A stretch of DNA of 64,000 nt from Halostella limicola (GCF_003675875.1 NZ_RCDI01000001.1:1116001-1180000), one strand, 5' to 3'. Shown: positions 34,954 to 43,864, counted from the first letter of the stretch. A program made the numbers and translations. Notes: generated by a model not told the origin, from the letters alone.

Positions 34954-35065
34954 CCCGACCACTCAATTGCACATCGCCAATCCCGACCACTCAATTGCAC
35001 ATCGCCAATCCCGACCACTCAATTGCACATCGCCAATCCCGACCACTCAATTGCACATCGCCAAT
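34954..35065. repeat. Four perfect 28-bp tandem repeats upstream of the DUF6293 promoter
   Basis: Units at 34954-34981, 34982-35009, 35010-35037 and 35038-35065 are identical over all 28 bases, with no spacers. The centre of each unit is CACTCAATTGCACATCG, containing the palindrome CAATTG. Because 28 is not a multiple of three, any reading frame through it rotates, so it is not a coding repeat. The array starts 11 bp upstream of the TATA box of the regulator gene and ends about 145 bp before the next rightward ORF. Confidence 0.95.
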
Positions 35066-35210
35066 GTGCTCCCTCCGCTACGTATAGGGCTTCGTAAGAA
35101 TCGATGCCCGAAGGGGCCTTAGTGGTTCCCCTCAGGATTGCGGGAAATGACGAAGGAATTAAGAGAAATTCTCCTATACGAAGTGAGTCCGAGTTTCGGA
35201 ATCCTCTCTA

Positions 35211-35573
35211 ATGGGTACGATAGTCAGTCTTCTGAAAGAAGCGGAACAACACATCGAGGAGGCGCAAAGACAAAGGAACGGGTTAGTTTGCCGCCTCGAT
35301 GAATTGATCCAGTTCGGAGGACTGGTAGTTGGAACACTCGACAGCGTCCGCGAGCGCACATTTAGTCACCCGCTCTCCGAAATTCCCTATTTTCGAGAGC
35401 ATTTTCAGCGCATCACGCGGGGTACTACAATCTCAGAGTGCTGGGTAGATGGAAGCTCTCAGAAACAAGCGATAACCTCGAACAATCCAGTTCATCGAGG
35501 GCAGGGAGACCCCAAAAAGTTCGTCATCTGGAAGGTGCTACTGAAGAATCAGGTTCACACTGGAATCTATTAG
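35211..35573 (+). CDS. Unrecognised ORF in low-GC segment, 120 aa
   Basis: The ORF begins MGTIVSLLKEAEQHIEEAQR, a helical and possibly coiled-coil start, and continues FGGLVVGTLDSVRERTFSHP. Base composition is clearly lower in GC than the surroundings, in line with neighbouring genes 35.6-36.9 kb. No family is recognised. It may be a small foreign gene or a fragment; the first half looks the most protein-like. Confidence 0.45.
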   Translation: MGTIVSLLKEAEQHIEEAQRQRNGLVCRLDELIQFGGLVVGTLDSVRERTFSHPLSEIPYFREHFQRITRGTTISECWVDGSSQKQAITSNNPVHRGQGDPKKFVIWKVLLKNQVHTGIY

Positions 35574-35594
35574 TCTGGCTCCCGTCGAACTTAT

Positions 35595-36092
35595 ATGGTT
35601 GAACTGGACAACGTGGACCGGGGTATCCTGCACGAACTCCAGCTCGATGCGCGGAATCGGACCGCCAAAGAGATCGCTGACAAGGTTGATACGTCTGCCA
35701 GCACTGTTCGGAATCGAATTGAAGAACTCGAAGCCAATGGGATTATCGAAGGCTATCACCCGAAAATCGACTATGAGAAGGCGCACCTCCCGCTTCAGAT
35801 CCTGTTCGTCTGCTCAGCACCGCCGTCGGAACGGTCAGAGATGGTCGAACAGATACTTGACATTCGTGGTGTGGTGGACGTTCGGGAAACATTAACTGGC
35901 AATCGGAACCTCTACGTCGAGGCAGTCGGGACCGACACAGGCGATACTTCCCGCATTACCGACGCTCTACACGACTCTGGCCTCTTGATCGAGAGTTCTG
36001 AAATCCTTCGCCAGCGCCGGGTGCAACCATTCAATCATTTCTTCTTTACTGATCCGTACGACAACCAGGACGATACTGACGACAACGAGTGA
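35595..36092 (+). CDS. Lrp/AsnC family transcriptional regulator in low-GC segment
   Basis: The 165-residue protein has an N-terminal winged helix (LDNVDRGILHELQLDARNRT, then AKEIADKVDTSASTVRNRIE) and a RAM-like domain with FVCSAPPSERSEMVEQILDI and LTGNRNLYVEAVGTDTGD. It ends in an acidic tail. Its codon usage is less GC-biased than that of the Lrp at 1.6-2.0 kb, and the two proteins are not close copies. It lies 21 bp after the unknown ORF. The targets are unknown. Confidence 0.85.
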   Translation: MVELDNVDRGILHELQLDARNRTAKEIADKVDTSASTVRNRIEELEANGIIEGYHPKIDYEKAHLPLQILFVCSAPPSERSEMVEQILDIRGVVDVRETLTGNRNLYVEAVGTDTGDTSRITDALHDSGLLIESSEILRQRRVQPFNHFFFTDPYDNQDDTDDNE

Positions 36093-36270
36093 ACGCACAC
36101 CGTTTGACCGCTCGACGATTGTGGAAAACACAATTTCACGGATGTATTTTGAGATAATCAACACTGCCCTGTGTGGGAACCTGAAGTAGAGCGACTGAGA
36201 CTGCGGAATACATAAAGTATAATATATTAGCAAAACAATGCTTATCCCGCTCACGGCCTTCCATATAGGT

Positions 36271-36633
36271 ATGACCAAGCCCTCAGAAATGGAACCGACG
36301 GAGTTTGACACGGGCGGCAACCGACAAGACGAACTCTTTGACGTGCTGTCTCATCAACGCCGGCGATTCCTACTTCACGCTTTGCAGACCGCTGAAACAC
36401 CGGTTCAGATCGAGGAGTTAACGACGGAACTCGTGGTGTGGGAGACCCAACAACCTGTTCCCAACCGCTCCGGCGATGACAGGACTGCGATTGAGGTTTC
36501 TCTGGTACACAACCATCTCCCAAAGATGGCCCAGGCGGGACTCATTAGATACGACGAGACTGAACAGACAGTGATGCTTGCTGACCGGACTGATGAGGTC
36601 AAAGCGCACCTCCAGACGATGGCAAGCGACTAA
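36271..36633 (+). CDS. DUF7344-like winged-helix protein
   Basis: The 120-residue protein shows the haloarchaeal HTH pattern QDELFDVLSHQRRRFLLHAL near residue 20, IEELTTELVVWE near residue 47 and VSLVHNHLPKMAQAGLIRYD near residue 80. It is probably a DNA-binding regulator. The DUF7344 assignment is from memory. ATG 36271 (MTKPSEMEPTEF) is preferred to an in-frame ATG 33 bases upstream. An AT-rich stretch with TATAATATATTA near 36217-36228 precedes it. Confidence 0.8.
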   Translation: MTKPSEMEPTEFDTGGNRQDELFDVLSHQRRRFLLHALQTAETPVQIEELTTELVVWETQQPVPNRSGDDRTAIEVSLVHNHLPKMAQAGLIRYDETEQTVMLADRTDEVKAHLQTMASD

Positions 36634-36648
36634 CCACTGATAGCGACT

Positions 36649-36879
36649 ATGAACTTCATTGCCAAGTGGATAGGCTCGGTTGAGAGGAGGTTCCGGAGTA
36701 CTACTGACCAAGAGGACACGGGAAATGACACAGAGACGCCACCGCGAGATGAGTCACGATCATCGTTGTTCTACTGTCCGGATTGCACAACGGTCTATAT
36801 CGATACAGACAAAAACACTTGCTTGACCTGTGACACGCCCGTCGATCAAATTCAATCGACGTTAGCTAAAACGGTATAG
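36649..36879 (+). CDS. Small zinc-ribbon protein, 76 aa
   Basis: The protein begins MNFIAKWIGSVERRFRSTTD and has a C-terminal zinc ribbon, YCPDCTTVYIDTDKNTCLTC, giving CxxC at about residues 43-46 and 59-62. It lies 15 bp after the winged-helix gene, so the two are likely co-transcribed. The pair could act together, the ribbon binding RNA polymerase or another protein; that is inference. Confidence 0.75.
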   Translation: MNFIAKWIGSVERRFRSTTDQEDTGNDTETPPRDESRSSLFYCPDCTTVYIDTDKNTCLTCDTPVDQIQSTLAKTV

Positions 36880-36946
36880 TTCTATACTGAGTGTCAGTCT
36901 TTCATCCTTATCTATCCTGAGTTTCGCTTCATCGAGGAGACGGAAG

Positions 36947-37255
36947 CTACTGGCCTATCAGTGGTGTGCAGATCAAACGGAGTTCACCCCTTGCTTGAGA
37001 CGCCGGAATTGACGGGTCTTGGATACGGGAAAACCGAGAGAATGGAGGGACTGTTCCGAAGCAACTTATACGCGATCTGTCCTTCCAGTCGTCGGCGTTC
37101 GAGACGTCGACCTCGATCTCGATCCCGCAGCCCTCGCAGTAGAACGGGACCGTGCGGTACCCCGGCTGGAACTCCTCCCATTCGCCGTGCTCGTCGCACT
37201 CGACGCGGATCCCCCGCTCCCGGCCGTCGGGAACCTCGACGGTGTACTCTGTCAT
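36947..37255 (-). CDS. Zinc-finger-like small protein with a possibly replaced C-terminus
   Basis: The GC-rich N-terminal part reads MTEYTVEVPDGRERGIRVEC, then FQPGYRTVPFYCEGCGIEIE and VDVSNADDWKD, a typical haloarchaeal mini zinc domain with CEGC. After residue 62 the frame runs into a lower-GC, Ser/Pro/Arg-rich tail (RISCFGTVPPFSRFSRIQDP) ending at 36947. The switch in composition near 37070 suggests that the native stop was lost at the junction with the low-GC segment. Confidence 0.55.
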   Translation of the reverse strand: MTEYTVEVPDGRERGIRVECDEHGEWEEFQPGYRTVPFYCEGCGIEIEVDVSNADDWKDRSRISCFGTVPPFSRFSRIQDPSIPASQARGELRLICTPLIGQ

Positions 37256-37372
37256 GCCTGTCTCACCCCCGTTCCGGCTGTGAGATCGCTTTGTGGAGGG
37301 AGCACGTAAAGGTGGTCGCAGGGGTTCGCGGGGTGCATCCTTATCACGGCTGCCGCGGAACGTACTGGAGTT

Positions 37373-38740
37373 ATGAGATTTCTCGTCTGCTCGCTCGACG
37401 CCGCCCTCGCCGGCGACCTCGCGTGGCAGCTGCACCGGGAGGGACACGACGTGAAGTACTACGTCGAGTCCGAGACGGACCAGGACATCGCCGACGGGTT
37501 CGTCCCGAAGACCGACGACTGGCGCGCGGAGGTCGACTGGGCCGACGTCGTCATCTTCGACGACATCTGGGTCGGGGACGGCGTCGGGTCCGGCGCGATC
37601 GCCGAGGAGCTCCGCGAGGAGGGCCACGCGGTCGTCGGCGGCACCCCGAACACCGACCGTCTGGAGGAGGACCGCGGCTACGCGATGGAGGTGCTGGAGG
37701 AGAACGGCGTGCCCACGATCCCGCACCGGGAGTTCACCGACTTCGACGAGGCGGTCGCGTTCGTCGAGGCGAACCCCGCGCCGTACGTCGTGAAGCCGCT
37801 TGGCGAGGTCCAGAACGTCAAGCGCCTGCTGTACGTGGGACGCGAGGACGACGGGAGCGACGTGGTCGAGGTCCTCCGGGCCTATGAGAAGGCCTGGGGC
37901 CACCGGATGAAGGGGTTCCAGCTACAGCGACGCGTCGAGGGCGTCGAGATCGCGGTCTGCGGCTTCTTCGACGGCGACGAGTTCGTCGAGCCGATCAACT
38001 TCAACTTCGAACACAAGAAGCTCTTCCCGGGTAACGTGGGACCGTCGACCGGCGAGATGGGAACCTCGATGTTCTGGGCGGGCCGCAACGAGCTGTTCTC
38101 GCGGACGCTCGGCCAGTTAGAGAGCTGGCTCGCCGCGGAGGGGTACGTCGGGAGCATCGACGTCAACTGCATCGTCGACGAGTCGGGGGTGTATCCGCTG
38201 GAGTTCACGCCCCGGTTCGGCTACCCCACCATCACGCTGCAGGAGGAGTCGTTCGAGTCCGACACCGGACAGTTCTTCTACGACCTGGCGCACGGGAACG
38301 ACCCGGAGCTAGCGGTTCACAACGGCTACCAGATCGCCGTCCGCGTCGTGCTCCCGCCGTTTCCCTTCGACGACGAGGAGACCTACGACGAGAGTTCGCG
38401 CAACGCCGCCATCGTCTTCGACGCGGTGGACGGACCGGGCGACGCGGGCGACCCGCCCGAGGGCGTCCACATCGAGGACGCGAAGCGGGTGCCCGTCGAC
38501 GGCGCGACCGCGGCAGCGGACGGGACGGTTCCCGACGGGCAGTGGCGCGCCGCGGGCGAGTCCGGGATGCCGCTGGTCGTCACCGGGAAGGGCGAGACCA
38601 TGCGGGCGGCGCGGGAGCAGGCGTACGACCGGGTCGACGACGTGCTCCTGCCGAACTGCTACTACCGCGACGACATCGGCGAGCGGTGGATAGACGGCGA
38701 CGGCGACCGCCTGGGGGCGTGGGGCTACCTCGGCCCCTGA
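37373..38740 (+). CDS. ATP-grasp ligase, phosphoribosylamine-glycine ligase (PurD)-like
   Basis: The 455-residue protein has an N-terminal Rossmann-like domain (MRFLVCSLDAALAGDLAWQL), then an ATP-grasp fold. PYVVKPLGEVQNVKRLLYVG is near residue 138, GVEIAVCGFFDGDEF near residue 190, and YPLEFTPRFGYPTITLQEES near residue 275. It resembles PurD but diverges in the substrate regions, so the acceptor may not be phosphoribosylamine. A TATA box CCTTATCAC is at 37339-37347. Neighbours give no pathway clue. Confidence 0.85.
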   Translation: MRFLVCSLDAALAGDLAWQLHREGHDVKYYVESETDQDIADGFVPKTDDWRAEVDWADVVIFDDIWVGDGVGSGAIAEELREEGHAVVGGTPNTDRLEEDRGYAMEVLEENGVPTIPHREFTDFDEAVAFVEANPAPYVVKPLGEVQNVKRLLYVGREDDGSDVVEVLRAYEKAWGHRMKGFQLQRRVEGVEIAVCGFFDGDEFVEPINFNFEHKKLFPGNVGPSTGEMGTSMFWAGRNELFSRTLGQLESWLAAEGYVGSIDVNCIVDESGVYPLEFTPRFGYPTITLQEESFESDTGQFFYDLAHGNDPELAVHNGYQIAVRVVLPPFPFDDEETYDESSRNAAIVFDAVDGPGDAGDPPEGVHIEDAKRVPVDGATAAADGTVPDGQWRAAGESGMPLVVTGKGETMRAAREQAYDRVDDVLLPNCYYRDDIGERWIDGDGDRLGAWGYLGP

Positions 38741-38767
38741 CGGCTCGAGTCGGCTGCCCCCGACGCG

Positions 38768-40237
38768 TCAGTCCGCGCGCAGGCCGTCGAAGTAGACGCT
38801 CGCGTCCTCCTCGGCCGCCGCGGAGGTGGCCGCCGAGGCTGCGACGGTCAGCACCAGGCCGACCAGCATCCCGACGACGCTCGGGGTCCACCCCCCGTAG
38901 TCCGCGGGGAACGCCCCGACGAACACGTGCGCCGCGTAGAACAGCTGGCTCGCGACGATGCCGACCGTGATCCCCGTCCGGGTGGTCCGGCGCCAGTACA
39001 GCGCGACGGCGACCGGGAGCGCGAGCTGGGCGAACCCGCCGAACGCGGCGTCGCCGATCTGGAACAGCGTCGCCGGCCGGGTGAGGCTGACGAGGAACGT
39101 CGCGACGGCGAAGGCGACGACGCCGACCCGGGCGACCAGGTCCTCCTTGCGCTCGCTGGCGTCCTGCTCGACGTACGGCCGGTAGATGTCGCGGGTGAAG
39201 TAGGAGGAGCCGGACAGCAGCATCGAGTCCGAGGAGCTCATCATGGCGGCCATGGCGCCAGCGATCACCAGCGCGGCGAACCAGCCGGGGGTGTACTCGT
39301 TGAGCAGCGCGGGGAGGATGTTGCCGCTCTCGGGCATCGCGACGCCGAGGCCGGCCGCCCACGCGCCGAGCATGAACGCGGGGACGAAAAGCAGGATCAC
39401 CAGCACGGGCCACAGCGCGAACGAGCGCTTGAGGACGGTCTCGGAGCGCGCGACGAAGAAGCGCTGGTTCACCTGCGGGAACATGGTCACCCCGAAGGCG
39501 ATGCCGATAGCCTGCGAGAGCATCCACTGCGGCGAGTAGACCCCGCCGCCGAGCGCGAGGAACTCGGGGCGGTTCTCGGCGAGCGCCCCCGTCGCCGCGC
39601 CGAGGCCGCCGACCGAGGACAGCACCCACAGGGTCGCGGCCCACACCATGACGAGCATGAACGCGCCCTGGAGCGTGTCGGTCCAGGCGATGCCGCGCAT
39701 CCCCGCGAGGACGACGTAGGCGATCATGAAGGCGGTGATGAGGCCCGCGCCCATCGCGTACGACACCGTCCCGTCGGTCAGCGCCTCCAGCGCGGTGCCC
39801 GCGCCGACCTGCTGGAGCATCACGTACGGGAACAGCCAGAACAGGCTGACGCCCGCGACGAGGCCGCGCAGCGCCGTCGATCCGAACCGGTCGCCGAGCA
39901 TCTCGCCCAGCGTCACGTAGCCCTGTTCGCGGCCGATCAGCCACTGCTTGTACCCGAGCACGTACCAGAGGATCCCGAACAGGACGCCGTCCATCAGCCC
40001 CATCACCAGAATCCACTCGGGGCCGTTCGCGAAGGCGATGTTCGGCCCGGCGAAGAAGGTGAACGCCGACAGCAGGGTGGCGAACGTCGTGAAAAGCAGG
40101 ACGACCGTGCCGAGCGTCCGGCTCGCGAGGTAGTAGTCCTCGGCCGAGCGGTCAGTCAGCCGGTAGGCGACCAGCCCGACTCCGAGCGCCAGCAGGAGGT
40201 ACGCGCCGATGATCGCGAGCTGCGTCGCGGCGCTCAC
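38768..40237 (-). CDS. Sodium:solute symporter (SSS) family permease
   Basis: The 489-residue protein has about 13 membrane helices, with family features such as RTLGTVVLLFTTFATLLSAF near residue 40, YVLAGMRGIAWTDTLQGAFM near 155 and AGAMAAMMSSSDSMLLSGSS near 320, where the Ser-rich sodium site lies. Its start overlaps the stop of the DUF3311 gene by four bases, the usual PanF/YhdT-like pair. The substrate is unknown; divergence from thiC suggests thiamine or a precursor as a candidate. Confidence 0.92.
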   Translation of the reverse strand: MSAATQLAIIGAYLLLALGVGLVAYRLTDRSAEDYYLASRTLGTVVLLFTTFATLLSAFTFFAGPNIAFANGPEWILVMGLMDGVLFGILWYVLGYKQWLIGREQGYVTLGEMLGDRFGSTALRGLVAGVSLFWLFPYVMLQQVGAGTALEALTDGTVSYAMGAGLITAFMIAYVVLAGMRGIAWTDTLQGAFMLVMVWAATLWVLSSVGGLGAATGALAENRPEFLALGGGVYSPQWMLSQAIGIAFGVTMFPQVNQRFFVARSETVLKRSFALWPVLVILLFVPAFMLGAWAAGLGVAMPESGNILPALLNEYTPGWFAALVIAGAMAAMMSSSDSMLLSGSSYFTRDIYRPYVEQDASERKEDLVARVGVVAFAVATFLVSLTRPATLFQIGDAAFGGFAQLALPVAVALYWRRTTRTGITVGIVASQLFYAAHVFVGAFPADYGGWTPSVVGMLVGLVLTVAASAATSAAAEEDASVYFDGLRAD

Positions 40238-40446
40238 GCGCTCTCACCCACCCAGACGCCCCACGCGCGGTCGGCGAAGGCGGCGAAGACGACGGCCGAC
40301 AGCGCCAGCCACCCGACGTGCCACCACACCCACACCGGCAGGCCGGCCCAGACGGTCGCGTCCCGCCAGAGGAACCAGGGGACGGCGAGCACCGCGAGGA
40401 GCGCGAACGCGATTGCCCAGGCGATCGACTCGGTTCTCGATACCAT
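40234..40446 (-). CDS. DUF3311 small membrane partner of the symporter
   Basis: The 70-residue protein has two membrane helices (SIAWAIAFALLAVLAVPWFL and WHVGWLALSAVVFAAFADRA). Such DUF3311 proteins are encoded just before SSS symporters and are thought to be small accessory subunits. The stop overlaps the symporter start (ATGA), so translation is probably coupled. The start codon lies inside the near-palindrome CGATACCATGGTTATCG (40438-40454). Confidence 0.88.
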   Translation of the reverse strand: MVSRTESIAWAIAFALLAVLAVPWFLWRDATVWAGLPVWVWWHVGWLALSAVVFAAFADRAWGVWVGESA

Positions 40447-40548
40447 GGTTATCGTTCGTTCGGAACCCGCGACGGAAAATCGTTACTGTTCGGACCTGGG
40501 TTATGAAGAACAATCGTCTTCAACTCGTCCGGGGTTGGCGCCCCGGGT

Positions 40549-40578
40549 TTTATAACCAAGTAGTATAACCTAGTTATC
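40549..40578 (+). promoter_or_regulatory. thiC core promoter with candidate ThiR operator
   Basis: A TATA element (TTTATAA, 40549-40555) lies 25-31 bases before ATG 40580. TATAACC occurs at 40551-40557 and again at 40564-40570, followed by GTTAT, so that ATAAC-cta-GTTAT (40566-40578) forms an inverted repeat just before the start codon. Elements placed between the TATA box and the start would suit a repressor. ThiR, encoded two genes on, is the obvious candidate. Confidence 0.5.
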
Positions 40579-40579
40579 G

Positions 40580-42019
40580 ATGACGCAGATCAGCAGAGCG
40601 CGAGCCGGAGACGTGACGCCGGCGATGGAGCGCGTCGCCGAGCGAGAGCGAGTCGACCCCGAGTTCGTCCGCGAGCAGGTCGCGGAGGGGCAGGCGGTGA
40701 TCCCCGCGAACCGCAATCACGAGAGCCTCGACCCGATGGTCATCGGCCGCGAGTTCGCGACGAAGGTCAACGCGAACATCGGCAACAGCGAGACGACGAG
40801 CGATATCGAGGGCGAACTGCGGAAGCTGCACACCGCCGTCCACCACGGCGCGGACACGGTGATGGACCTCTCGACCGGGGGCGACCTCGACCGGATCCGG
40901 GAGACGAACGTCACCGCGTCGCCGGTGCCGGTCGGCACGGTGCCGATCTACGAGGCCGTCAAGCGGGTCGACGACATCGCGGACATCACGCACGAACTCC
41001 TGCTCGACGTCATCGAGAAGCAGGCGGAGCAGGGCGTCGACTACATGACGGTCCACGCGGGCGTGCTGATGGAGCACCTGCCGCTGACCGACGGCCGGAA
41101 GACCGGCATCGTCTCCCGGGGCGGGTCGATCCTCGCGCAGTGGATGGAGGAAAACGGGATGCAGAACCCGCTGTACGCGAAGTTCGAGGCGATCTGCGAG
41201 ATATTCGCCGAGCACGACGTGACGTTCAGCCTCGGCGACGGCCTCCGCCCGGGCTGTCTCGCCGACGCGAGCGACGAGGCGCAGTTCGCCGAACTCGACA
41301 CGCTGGGCGAACTCACCCGGACCGCGTGGGACCACGACGTGCAGGTGATGGTCGAGGGGCCGGGCCACGTCCCGCTCGACGAGGTCGCGGACAACGTCGA
41401 GCGGCAGCAGGACGTCTGCGACGGCGCGCCGTTTTACGTCCTCGGACCGCTCGTCACCGACGTCGCACCGGGGTACGACCACATCACCAGCGCCATCGGC
41501 GCGACCGAGGCGGCCCGCGCCGGCGCGGCCATGCTCTGCTACGTCACGCCCAAGGAGCACCTCGGTCTCCCCGAGGAAGAGGACGTGCGCGACGGCCTCG
41601 CCGCCTACCGCATCGCGGCCCACGCCGCGGACGTGGCGAACGGCCGCGAGGGCGCTCGCGACTGGGACGACGCGCTCTCGGAGGCTCGCTACGAGTTCGA
41701 CTGGACCGAGCAGTTCGAGCTGTCGCTGGACCCCGAACGCGCCCGCGAGTACCACGACCAGACGCTCCCCGGCGACAACTACAAGGAGGCCCGCTTCTGC
41801 TCGATGTGCGGCGTCGAGTTCTGCTCGATGCGGATCGACCAAGACGCGCGCGACGCCGACGGGGAGATGGAGACGATCGAGGACGACACCGACGTGGCCG
41901 AATCACCGGCCGCCGAGGTGAACCGCCCGCCGGTCGGGCACCACGACGCCGGGGGCGTCCCGGACGAGATCGAGGGCGTCGACCTCTCGCGGGACTATCC
42001 GAGCGCTGACGACGACTGA
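40580..42019 (+). CDS. thiC: Phosphomethylpyrimidine synthase ThiC
   Basis: ThiC rearranges aminoimidazole ribotide into the thiamine pyrimidine HMP-P by radical SAM chemistry. The 479-residue protein has the family core ([19 protein letters not shown] near residue 94, [11 protein letters not shown] near 178, [18 protein letters not shown] near 257). The C-terminal iron-sulfur cluster motif CSMCGVEFC (CxxCx4C) is near residue 413. It is divergent from the DUF3311/symporter pair and followed by thiR. Confidence 0.97.
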   Translation: MTQISRARAGDVTPAMERVAERERVDPEFVREQVAEGQAVIPANRNHESLDPMVIGREFATKVNANIGNSETTSDIEGELRKLHTAVHHGADTVMDLSTGGDLDRIRETNVTASPVPVGTVPIYEAVKRVDDIADITHELLLDVIEKQAEQGVDYMTVHAGVLMEHLPLTDGRKTGIVSRGGSILAQWMEENGMQNPLYAKFEAICEIFAEHDVTFSLGDGLRPGCLADASDEAQFAELDTLGELTRTAWDHDVQVMVEGPGHVPLDEVADNVERQQDVCDGAPFYVLGPLVTDVAPGYDHITSAIGATEAARAGAAMLCYVTPKEHLGLPEEEDVRDGLAAYRIAAHAADVANGREGARDWDDALSEARYEFDWTEQFELSLDPERAREYHDQTLPGDNYKEARFCSMCGVEFCSMRIDQDARDADGEMETIEDDTDVAESPAAEVNRPPVGHHDAGGVPDEIEGVDLSRDYPSADDD

Positions 42020-42120
42020 GAGCCGTCGCCTCCGACGCGATTCGGTCCCCGCGGTTTCGGTCCTCCACCGCTCCGCGGCCGGCAGGCGGGTTTATCCCGC
42101 GCCCGTCCGAAGGCCCGGCC

Positions 42121-43047
42121 ATGTCGCTGCGGCTACCGAGCGAGATCGTCGTCGAGCAGTTCCTGCCGACCGCGCGGGCGATGCTCGCGGCCGAACTCGA
42201 CGACCACGACCTCACCCAGCAGGAGATCGCGGACTACCTCGGCGTGACCCAGGCCGCCGTTAGCAAGTACGTCGGCGGCGAGGCGCCGGTGAACGACCGC
42301 TTCGCCGACCACCCGCGGATGCGCGAGACGACGGCCGCGATCGCCGACGGCCTCGCGACGGGGGAGATGGACCAGTACGAGGCGCTCGCCGAACTGCTGG
42401 AGCTGGTCCGGGAGTTCGAGGACCGCGGCCCCATCTGCGAGGCCCACGAGGAGGCGATGCCGGCGCTGCGCGGCCTGGGCTGTGACCTCTGCGTCCGCGG
42501 CCCGGACGAGGCCGTGCTCGCCGAACGAGAGGTGCTCTCGACCGTCCGGGAGGCGACCCGCACGCTGCAGGCCGAACCGGCCGTCGTCGAACACGTGCCG
42601 AACGTCGGGACGAACGTCGGCACCGCGCTGCCCGACGCCGTCGACGAGACGGACGTCGCGGCGGTCCCCGGCCGGATCCACGCCATGCGGGGCGGGCTCA
42701 ACGTCCCCGCGAACCCCGAGTTCGGGGCTTCCCAGCACGTCGCCGAGGCGATCCTCGCCGCGCGAGCAGTCGATCCCGCGGTCGGCGGGGCGCTGAACCT
42801 CGCCACCTCGGACGCCCTGCTCTCGGCCGCCCGCGAGGCCGGGATCGAGCCCCTCGAGTTCGACGCCGACTACGAGGACCGCGGGGAACGTCTCCGCGAG
42901 CACTTCGCCGAGCGCGGCGCGGTGCCGCCGGTGATCTACCACCGCGGCGCGTTCGGCGTCGAGCCGATCACCTACGTCCTCGGCGAGACCGCCGCCGAGG
43001 CGGCGGCGCTCGCGGCGGACCTCGCCACGGCGGCGTCCCGAGAGTGA
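42121..43047 (+). CDS. thiR: ThiR: helix-turn-helix/ThiN-domain thiamine regulator
   Basis: The 308-residue protein joins an N-terminal XRE-type HTH (LTQQEIADYLGVTQAAVSKY near residue 36) to a C-terminal ThiN domain (about 130-305, with PNVGTNVGTALPDAVDETDV and VIYHRGAFGVEPITYVLGE). This arrangement is that of the archaeal thiamine repressor ThiR, where the ThiN domain serves as ligand sensor instead of thiamine phosphate synthase. Its position after thiC and the repeats before thiC support that role. A TATA box GTTTATCC lies at 42090-42097. Confidence 0.87.
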   Translation: MSLRLPSEIVVEQFLPTARAMLAAELDDHDLTQQEIADYLGVTQAAVSKYVGGEAPVNDRFADHPRMRETTAAIADGLATGEMDQYEALAELLELVREFEDRGPICEAHEEAMPALRGLGCDLCVRGPDEAVLAEREVLSTVREATRTLQAEPAVVEHVPNVGTNVGTALPDAVDETDVAAVPGRIHAMRGGLNVPANPEFGASQHVAEAILAARAVDPAVGGALNLATSDALLSAAREAGIEPLEFDADYEDRGERLREHFAERGAVPPVIYHRGAFGVEPITYVLGETAAEAAALAADLATAASRE

Positions 43048-43144
43048 CGGGCGAAGCGCCCACCCGCCCCGTCGCGTCCGTCCGGCGTCGGCCCGCCCGA
43101 TCCGGGCGCGTGGTTATTTGCGCGTCGGAGTCGACGCTCCGCCC

Positions 43145-43864
43145 ATGGACACGGCCATCCAGCTGTACACGCTCCGGGACGTCGACGAGACGCCGAGCGA
43201 CCTGCTCTCCCGGGTCGCGGAGACGACGTTCGACGGCGTCGAGTTCGCCGGCGCGCCCGACGCCGCGGCGGTCGACGCGCTGGACGAGACCGGCCTCGAC
43301 GCGGCGGCGGCCCACGTCGGGATCGAGGAACTGGAGGACCGGCGCGGGCGCGTCCTCGACGCCTGCGAAGACGCGGACTGCGACACCGTCGTGGTCCCCG
43401 TCCTCGACGAGTCGAACTTCGAGTCGCGGGCCGCCGTCGAGGCGGCGGCCGACCGCCTCACGGCCGTCGGCGACGCGGTTGCGGACCGGGGCTTCCGGCT
43501 CGCGTACCACAACCACGACCACGAGTTCACCGACCTCGGCGGGACGACCGGGTTCGAACTCCTGGTCGAGTCGGTCGGCGACACCGTCTCCGTCGAACTC
43601 GACACGGGCTGGGCGCTCGCCGCGGGCGAGGACCCCGCCGCGCTGCTCCGGCGTCTCGGCGACGTGCCGCTCGTCCACCTGAAGGACGTAGACGCCGACG
43701 CGGCCCGGCCGGTCGAACTCGGCGAGGGCGACCTCGACGCAGCGGCCTGTGCCGACGCGGCGCGCGAGGTGGGCGCGGAGTGGATCATTTACGAGCACGA
43801 CGAGCCGTCGAACCCGCTGACCTCGCTCCCCCACGGCGCCGCCGCGCTCGACGCGCTCAGGTAG
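43145..43864 (+). CDS. Sugar phosphate isomerase/epimerase-like TIM barrel protein
   Basis: The 239-residue protein belongs to the xylose isomerase-like/AP endonuclease 2 superfamily. It starts MDTAIQLYTLRDVDETPSDL and carries conserved metal-site patterns GVEFAGAP near residue 33, LAYHNHDHEF near 120 and VELDTGWALAAG near 150, then VHLKDVDADA near 178. ATG 43145 follows the TATA-like GGTTATTTGC (43110-43119). The substrate is unknown. Confidence 0.88.
   Translation: MDTAIQLYTLRDVDETPSDLLSRVAETTFDGVEFAGAPDAAAVDALDETGLDAAAAHVGIEELEDRRGRVLDACEDADCDTVVVPVLDESNFESRAAVEAAADRLTAVGDAVADRGFRLAYHNHDHEFTDLGGTTGFELLVESVGDTVSVELDTGWALAAGEDPAALLRRLGDVPLVHLKDVDADAARPVELGEGDLDAAACADAAREVGAEWIIYEHDEPSNPLTSLPHGAAALDALR

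Noticed and set aside
34954-35065. CRISPR array
   Set aside because: The 28-bp units are directly adjacent without spacers, and no cas genes are nearby.
35091-35181. Inverted repeat CTTCGTA (35091-35097) ... TACGAAG (35175-35181)
   Set aside because: Seven-base arms 77 bp apart in A+T-richer DNA are likely chance, and flanking bases do not extend the match.
36880-37070. Terminal fragment of an insertion sequence
   Set aside because: The A+T-richer sequence next to the zinc-finger gene looked like an element end, but I found no matching inverted repeat on the left side and no transposase fragment.
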